Assembly: GCA_025642075.2 (NCBI GenBank)
Contig: JAODUO010000188.1
Coordinates: 187,001-251,000 of the forward strand
Source of the DNA: Ridgeia piscesae
Taxonomy: Eukaryota > Annelida > Polychaeta > Sabellida > Siboglinidae
DNA length: 64,000 bases
Direction: 5' to 3'
Part shown: positions 13,101 to 22,100 of the stretch, in pieces
How the letters are laid out: every line of letters begins with the position of its first letter
Position numbering within the stretch: position 1 is the stretch's first letter
Made by a program: the position numbers and the translations under genes
Notes under the pieces: model-generated
What the model saw: the letters and a program-made list of their open reading frames with translations, nothing else
Told to the model about the DNA's origin: nothing
The model's database searches: none

Positions 13101-16100
13101 GCCCGCCCTGTGTGTTTGTGTCACAGTGAGTGTCTCGTGGCCCGCCCTGTGTGTTTGTGTCACAGTGAGTGTCTCGTGGCCCGCCCTGTGTGTTTGTGTC
13201 ACAGTGAGTGTCTCGTGGCCCGCCCTGTGTGTTTGTGTCACAGTGAGTGTCTCGTGGCCCGCCCTGTGTGTTTGTGTCACAGTGAGTGTCTCGTGGCCCG
13301 CCCTGTGTGTTTGTGTCACAGTGAGTGTCTCGTGGCCCGCCCTGTGTGTTTGTGTCACAGTGAGTGTCTCGTGGCCCGCCCTGTGTGTTTGTGTCACAGT
13401 GAGTGTCTCGTGGCCCGCCCTGTGTGTTTGTGTCACAGTGAGTGTCTCGTGGCCCGCCCTGTGTGTTTGTGTCACAGTGAGTGTTGTGGCCCGCCCTGTG
13501 TGTTTGTGTCACAGTGAGTGTCTCGTGGCCCGCCCTGTGTGTTTGTGTCACAGTGAGTGTCTCGTGGCCCGCCCTGTGTGTTTGTGTCACAGTGAGGTTT
13601 TTCCCCCTTTTTTTGTGGCCCGCCCTGTGTGTTTGTGTCACAGTGAGTGTCTCGTGGCCCGCCCTGTGTGTTTGTGTCACAGTGAGTGTCTCGTGGCCCG
13701 CCCTGTGTGTTTGTGTCACAGTGAGTGTCTCGTGGCCCGCCCTGTGTGTTTGTGTCACAGTGAGTGTCTCGTGGCCCGCCCTGTGTGTTTGTGTCACAGT
13801 GAGTGTCTCGTGGCCCGCCCTGTGTGTTTGTGTCACAGTGAGTGTCTCGTGGCCCGCCCTGTGTGTTTGTGTCACAGTGAGTGTCTCGTGGCCCGCCCTG
13901 TGTGTTTGTGTCACCGTGAGTGTCTCGTGGCCCGCCCTGTGTGTTTGTGTCACAGTGAGTGTCTCGTGGCCCGCCCTGTGTGTTTGTGTCACAGTGAGTG
14001 TCTCGTGGCCCGCCCTGTGTGTTTGTGTCACCCTTGTCTCTGGCAGCTCAGTGACCAAATACTCAAGATATTTCTTAATTCGTATTATCTCTTCGTTATT
14101 GTTCAGAGACAACCGTCTGCAGTACAATCATGTAAAGTTTGTGTCAGTCGATAAACCCATCTTGTTGTGTTGATCACTTGATACGGTTGCCATGGTAACT
14201 GTTGTAGGAGAGTCGAGACCCGCGTAAGTTGGCTCCCTTCCTGCAGCTCGTGGTGGACAACCCTCTCTGTGGTGACGGTGGCTCATTTGGAGACTCCAGG
14301 TCTGTGCACAGGAGACCCTCTCTATTAGGGTCACAATTGTAGACCCCCCTCATTAGGGCTACCCTTGTATACCCTCCTTATTAGGCCCTTTCTTATATAC
14401 TTCTATTAAGGTCACCCTTGTAGACCTTCCCTATTAGGGCCACCCTTAGACTTCTATTATGGTCGCCCTTGTAGACCCTCTCTATTAATCTCTATTAATC
14501 TCTATATCTAAAAGTCTGACATTCCATAGAACAGACTGAGTGAAACGTATCAGTATACCAAAGAAAACCTGTTATCCAGAAATAGGGATAGTGAGAAAGT
14601 AGTTATTTCACAGAGAAACCTAAGCGAGTTGTAATGCTGTCACCTACCACCTCTGTGTATGTAGGTCTTGCAACAGTATCACTGAGTATTTGTCCTTAAA
14701 ATGTACTCATTGCCCCTACTTACATTTCTGACGCATGGCCTCGTACCACTGACAGTCAACTGACGCCGCGCCTTCTGTTGTAGTCGCCTATACGTCCTGC
14801 AGGGGGCGCTAGCGCAGCAGGAATGGCGAGTGCCAAAGATGCTGCATCAGTTGTTGACGTACCTGTCCTCTCACCTGGCGCATCCGTACAAGAACGTGCG
14901 GGACAGACTTGGCAGGTGAGTGCAGTCTCACACGGCAACCAGTGAACTCACCTTTCAGAGTCACATGTTTTCAGGTCCATTTTTTAGCTTCGCAGGTCAA
15001 AAGACAAGCTTTCATAAAACGTTTGCATTCAGCAATGTCCACTAAAAATTGGGGACTAGTGATTTTTTATTGGGATGAGTGACATATTATGTCTGTTGAC
15101 CCCATAAGTCAGTGAGTTAAATTTATTAGTTTCACCGCTGCAAATGTAGTTGCATGTGTCTGTGAACTTAAAAAGATTGAACGAGATTGTTATCCACTAG
15201 AGCAATCTCCTGGAAGTACATGTATGTGTCGTGTTGCTGTCATTTTGAACCGTGGACAAGACCTTCAATCCTCAGCTCCAGGTTACTCAGCTGTATAAAT
15301 GAGTACCCAGCTACAAACATTGGTGGATATTTGCATACAAATAGTTTCTAAGCAGTAATTAGAATGTGGCTGAATACTTCCCATGTAAGTCAAATGAACG
15401 ATGCTGCCCATGAGTAAAGTATGATCAGACGTGAGGACACCATTCAGTGTATATATTATAACTTACCTGTAAGTTACCTGTGTGTTACCTGTGAGTGGGG
15501 AGCAGTAGTCGTGTGGTAGAGCGCCGGACTGTCTTTCGGAAGAGACACTAAAAGCCGGTGGTCCCTTCTTATCTGGTGTCTATGCCAGGGGAAGTAAAAG
15601 ATCCCACACAGGGGGTAAATGTGTAACCTGTAGTGGACTCACAAATTCTCGTTGGACTTTAAATGCCCTGCAAAGGGCCATGTCCAATATCTGAGAGAAG
15701 AGAAGGAGAAGAAGTTACCTGTAAGTTACCTGTGTGTTACCTGTAAGTTACCTGTGTGTTACCTGTGTGTTACCTGTAAGTTACCTGTGTGTTACCTGTA
15801 AGTTACCTGTGTGTTACCTGTGTGTTACCTGTAAGTTACCTGTAAGTTACCTTGTGTTGTTTCAGTCTGCTGGTGAATGTCTTCCTCTACGACTTTGTGC
15901 TTCCTGGCGGGGGCGAGAGTCTGTCACCCCAGCGCGCCCCCTTCCTTGACCAGCTGGCTGAGCAGCTCAGCTTCCTGCAGAATGCTGAGAGTGAAAATGG
16001 GGCGTCAAATGGAGATGATAACAAGTTAGGGGGTACTGACGGCTCAACCCCAGCAGAGACCCCCACAGGAGAGACTGCCCCAGAAGAGACCGCCACAGGA

Positions 16101-19100
16101 GAGACTGCCTCAGAAGAGACCGCCACAGGAGAGACTGCCCCAGAAGAGACCGCCACAGCCGAGACCGCCCAAGTAGAGACCGCCACAGCAAAGACTGCCC
16201 CAGTAGAGACCGCCACAGTAGAGACTGTCCCTGTAGAGACCGCCCGAGCAGAGACCACTTCAGCAGAGACCACCCCTGTAGAGACCACCTCAATAGAGAC
16301 TGCCCGAGCAGAGACTGCCTCAGTAGAGACTGCCCCAGGTGGGTCACCAGTCAGTCTACTTCTGTGACTGATTAATAATAATAATAACTATTTGATGGTG
16401 ATGATTAACTGTCTATTTGAAATAAATAGTCATGGGGACATAATTATGTCACATTCAGTCCGCCCCAAATATTTTCATCGTGAACTTTTAGTTGGACTTT
16501 ATTTAGACATAAAAATCGAAAGTAAACTCTGTTCAGTAGTGTGGACAATAATTGTTAGAAATTACAAAAACACTCGTAATACTACAAGTAAAACATATAA
16601 ATACATAGAACTAATGCTTCGTTACACAGAACTGAACTAAAGAAATTAATCAAACATGACATTGGGGTAAAGCGTATTATGTGTCACCAGAAAAACAAAT
16701 AAGTATAAATACAGGGTGTATATCTGTTCAAACGTAAAATAATTACATTTTTACCTGCTTAAAAATTTTTTTAAAAAAGCATGTGTAAGGGTCATCAAAT
16801 ATCTCAGTTAATATAATAACGTAATATAATTATAGTTATGTTAATAATTTTTTGGGTCAAAATATATCCTACCATTGTGTTATCATTCAGTAGTCAAATG
16901 TGTTCGTCAAGGTTGATATTTGTGTCATTTTTATATTTTAACAGCGATGTAACAAAATAAAAAATGAAAACACAATGTGCAAACTGTCGCCAGTGTCCAC
17001 GAGATATGACGGCGAGAAAAAGAAAATCTAATAAGACAGATGACGTAAGGTGCATAGGACTGCCACGTCTTAAAAAATTCTCATCATATTTTGTTTGCGT
17101 TTCCATGGTATCACAAGCTTACACAAAGAAGGCCACGCGTGACATAATAAGCATTTTGCGTCATGGTAACCATGGTAACTTTTCTTAAATGAAAACGAAG
17201 AGAAAGACCGGTGGACTGATTGTAGCAGACCAAATGGCGGACGAGTCAATGCCCTTTGATCCTCCTGAAGAGCCTGGCAGTGGACAGAACACTTCAGTGG
17301 ACGGGGGCAGTGATGAGAGGAAGAAGGCCATCAGGACCTGTAAGACCTGTAAGTGACCTCAGTCCTCACTCAGGGGGGGTCACTCCAACTGGGGGGTTAC
17401 TACCTGGCTATCAGGACCTGTAAGATATGGGGTCACTCTCACCCTCAGCTAGGGGGTCAGTCACTCCAATTAGTGGGTTACAGTAACGTCACCAGGGCAT
17501 GTAACAAGTGTAAGTCACCTTCAGTCGGGGGGGGGGGGTCACTTCAGTTAATGCAGTCACTCTTGCCCTCAGCCAAGGGATGACTCCAGTTAGGCCAGTG
17601 GGGAGTTACTGTTGAAGCATGACAAACTGAAAGAAGTGAAAGTCATCTTCACCCTCATTGGGGGGGCACTCGATGTCTGTCGTGGAGAGCTGTAAATATA
17701 TGTCTTCAGTTAGGGGTGTCACACCAGCTAGGATGTGTTCAGGACCTGAGGACAGGTAAATGCACCTTCACTTTCAATTAAGAAGGTCATAGAAGGTAGA
17801 CTGGTCACTGACAGAGGGGCAGTCTTTGACCATCTGTAGGACATGCAAATCTCATGCCTTTGTGTCAATGACAGGATGTTCTCAAGTGTTGAGTCTGTTG
17901 CAGTGTTTAGTTTGTGTTGCAGTATTTAGTTTGTGTTGCAGTGTTGAGTTTGTGTTGCAGCGTTGAGTTTGTGTTGCAGTGTTGAGTTTGTGTTGCAGTG
18001 TTGAGTTTGTGTTGCAGTGTTGAGTTTGTGTTGCAGTGTTGAGTTTGTGTTGCAGTGTTGAGTTTGTGTTGCAGTGTTGAGTTTGTGTTGCAGTGTTGCG
18101 TTGGTTTCAAGGCAGCTTCAGTCGTATGTTCAACTGCGTGCCGCCCCAGGTCTTCAAGTTTATCCCCATTGTAAGTGACATCTACTCTACTTGCTAAAGT
18201 TACTTGCTATAAACTCATTCTGTAGGACATGTGTTATGTATGAGCATCTTGAACTCAGTGTTATTTGTTTATTGTTGAGTTGTCACAACCACAGCTGGTG
18301 ACTTGTGAAGAGACGGATGTGTGGTGAATCCACAAAAGCTGTTGCAGATGATTGTTGTGAATGTTACATTGATTAGTAGGTAAACTGTAAAACGTAATTG
18401 AAAAGTTTGTTTTAAAGGGATACTCCAGTCAGTGAGAGGTTCACAGTATTGACTTACAGATGTATACTATATTGGTTGTGCCTAGTAATTGTGCACAACG
18501 ATCGTTAATAAACAATTAGTTATAGTTTACTGGTATCAAAAACATGCTATCTTAGATTCAGGGCGCTACCATTTTGAGACTTAAGATGGACAGTGATGCT
18601 TACATCATTGGCACATTGTTGAAAAAGGCAAGGATTGGCGGAATCTTTGCTAATAATTGTGAATGTGACGTAAGCAATCCGCGACGTACTGGATACATCA
18701 AATACCATTAGACAGACAGGATGTTAGAACGTGCATGCACCAGTTATGTAACCAGTTTACGTCACTGGCGCATAAGTCTCAAGATGGCAGCGCCCTGAAT
18801 CCAACAAGGAGTGTTTCTGATACAATTATACTATAATTAATTCTTTATTAACGATCTTTGTGCACAATTACTATACACAACCAATATATTATACAGATAT
18901 AAGTAAATGGTGTGGATCTCTCACTGACTGGAGTATCCCTTTAAACAGTGGCACCGCAGCATTACTTGCTCTACTGCACTTGTTGTCCAACTGTCATTCC
19001 TGTGTGTACGTCAGTTTATAAATATCAAATGTTACATTCACTATCAATAGTATTACGCTGTCACATGAGGAGTATTCAGTGTGTTGCTACACCTGCATTC

Positions 19101-22100
19101 GTGCACACTCATGTGTCCCCAGTTGTCACCTGTTTGTGTTTGTCGTGTCCTGTCCTGTCGTCCAGATCTGTGCCTTGAGCAGTGAGAGACAGGACGACGA
19201 GCTGAAGTACGACTGCCGCGTGACACTGGCCTGTATGGCCCAGGCCATGCTGCCTCCTGATGTCATCCCAGTTCTCCTCAGCACCATCAATCAGGTACGA
19301 TACACGGGGACGGTGCTTGTGTTGTGTTTGTGTGTGATCGTGTTTGTAGGTGATGGAGTTCCTGTTGTGTTTGTCGGCTGTGATGTTTCCCTTGTGTTTG
19401 TAGGTGACAGTGTAGATGATGGTAGTTGTGTTGTGTTGTGTTTATAATGGATGGCGTTTTTGTGATGTGTGCATACTTGATGGTGTTTGTAGGTAATGAT
19501 GTGTGTGCTATGTTTGTAGGTGATTTTGTTTGTATTTATTGTGTTTGTAGGTGATGGTGTTTGTTGTGTGTTTGTAGGTGATGGTGTTTATGTTGTGTGT
19601 TTGTAGGTGATCGCATTTGCGTTGTGTTTGTAGGTGATGGTGTTTGTGTTGTGTTTGTAGGTGATGGTGTTTGTGTTGTGTTTGTAGGTGATGGTGTTTG
19701 TGTTGTGTGTTTGTAGGTGATGGTGTTTGTGTTGTGTTTGTAGGTGATGGTGTTTGTGTTGTGTTTGTAGGTGGAGGTGTTTGTGTTGTGTTAGTAGATG
19801 ATGGTGTTTGTGTTGTGTTTGTAGATGATGGTGTTTATGTTGTGTTTATAGGCAATGGTGTTTGTTGTGTGCTTGTAGGTGATAGTGTTTGTGTTATGTA
19901 AGTAGGTAATGGTGTTTGTGTGTGTTTATGGGTGATGGTGTTTGTGTGTGTTTATGGGTGATGGTGTTTGTGTTGTGTTTATAGGCAATGGTGTTTGTTG
20001 TGTGTTTGTGGGTGATGGTGTTTGTGTGTGTTTATGGGTGATGGTGTTTGTGTGTGTTTATGGGTGATGGTGTTTGTGTTATGTAAGTAGGTAATGGTGT
20101 TTGTGTGTGTTTATGGGTGATGGTGTTTGTGTTATGTAAGTAGGTAATGGTGTTTGTGTGTGTTTATGGGTGATGGTGTTTGTGTTATGTAAGTAGGTAA
20201 TGTGTTTGTGTGTTTGTAGGTGTCGATGATGAGTTTGTGGCATGCGAGGGCAGCCATCCTCAACTACACACAGGTGATGGTGTTTGGGAACCTGTTTATG
20301 CTGCAACAGCCTCACTTTGTGCAGGAGATACAACAGTTGGTGCTGCGACTGCTGCAAGACGACCAGGTTGAGGTAGGTGGCAGCACCTGTACACGGACCT
20401 CACCCACGGTAGACCTCCCCTGCCCTACTACTACACCCACTACACCCTCCAGTCTTGGAAGGTTGCCATCGGCGGAGACAACCGATGGTTTTAATTTCCA
20501 AAGAATATCTTGGTAGTGGTAACCTATGATTTTACCCACGTTAATTATGATCTAAGGTATAACTAAGTGTCGTTTTTACAACTTCTCACGCAAAGTTCTC
20601 GGCTTTTATACTTTTTTTCCTTTGTATCAACGTCTCTCTCTATGTCAGGTGCACCCTTAAGTTAAGAATAAAAACATTATTAAATTAATAGCAATTAATT
20701 TAATAATGTTTTTATTCTTAACTTAAGTCCATTGTCAATTCTACTTTCTCGTTTTCATTTGAATTTTTGAAATGTTTAAATGTGCAAATAGTATATGAGG
20801 TGAAAATGGTTGACCAGCCTGTGTTTGTGTCTAGGTGCGGGAGAAGGCAGCGGTCACTCTGAGTGGACTCCTTCAGTGCGGCTACCTCAAGGTCGACCTC
20901 GAACTTGTGGTCAGTTTAAGTGTCCAGCCTCTAGCTTTGGTCATACATCGTGATGATTAATCATACAAGTTTGCAGATTAATAACAAGTGTATTGTGTGT
21001 ATCAGTGGGAGATGCCACATTTCACGTGGATCACATAATCCACTGGTGCCACCTAGTGAGTGAAATGGGTATTAATGCACAATGACAACTCACTTTGTAT
21101 TGTGTATATCAGAATCTCACGGCAGTGCAGTGTGAAATAATATTATTAAACACTGCAAATTTGTGGATCCAGATAATTTGTGCGATTATCTCTACACATA
21201 CTCTCGCAAATATATAAACATATATTCATACCTGTTGGATCAGCAAGTAAGCCAGAGGTGAATGTGGTTTGAAATTTGAAGCGTGCTTTTGTTATGGGTT
21301 TTAAAAACTTTTTCATATTTCATTGTGGTGCAATGGTAATGGTTTCAAACTAAAGTGAATATTCCTGGCTTCTTGTATCTCAATCATTTCTTATTGTAGA
21401 TTTAATACTTGAGTGCATACGGTGATTTAGTTATTTACTAAAATTATATATATACATATATTTAACAATTAACATGTAATTAAATTGTGTATAACCCTGA
21501 GCATTTTGTAATAATTGAGCTCTATCAAACACCATGTGTCCTGTGGTGTATGTGACAGAGTGAGTTATGTCATCTTGGTCCTGTTGTGTCTGTGACAGAG
21601 TGAGTTATGTCACCATGTGTCCTGTGGTGTATGTGACAGAGTGATTTATGTCATCTTGGTCCTGTTGTGTCTGTGACAGAGTGAGTTATGTCACCATGTG
21701 TCCTGTGGTGTATGTGACAGAGTGAGTTATGTCATCTTGGTCCTGTTGTGTCTGTGACAGAGTGAGTTATGTCACCAGGTGTCCTGTGGTGCCTGTGACA
21801 GAGAAACTTATGTCACCATGTGTCCTGTGGTGCTCTGTGACAGAGTGAGTTATGTCACCATGTGTCCTGTGTGTACTGTGACAGAGTGAGTTATGTCACC
21901 ATGTGTCCTGTGGTGTCTGTGACAGAGTGAGTTATGTCACCATGTGTCCTGTTGTGTCTGTGACAGAGTGAGTTATGTCACCATGTGTCCTGTGGTGTAT
22001 GTGACAGAGTGAGTTATGTCACCATGTGTCCTGTGGTGTCTGTGACAGAGTGAGTTATGTCACCATGTGTCCTGTGTGTCTGTGACAGAGTGAGTTATGT

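Noticed and set aside
12772..14154. Overlapping open frames of more than 450 codons on both strands
   Set aside because: They are read-through of the 39-bp intronic minisatellite, whose unit is a multiple of three and lacks stops. The peptides are pure repeats and start or end where the array does.
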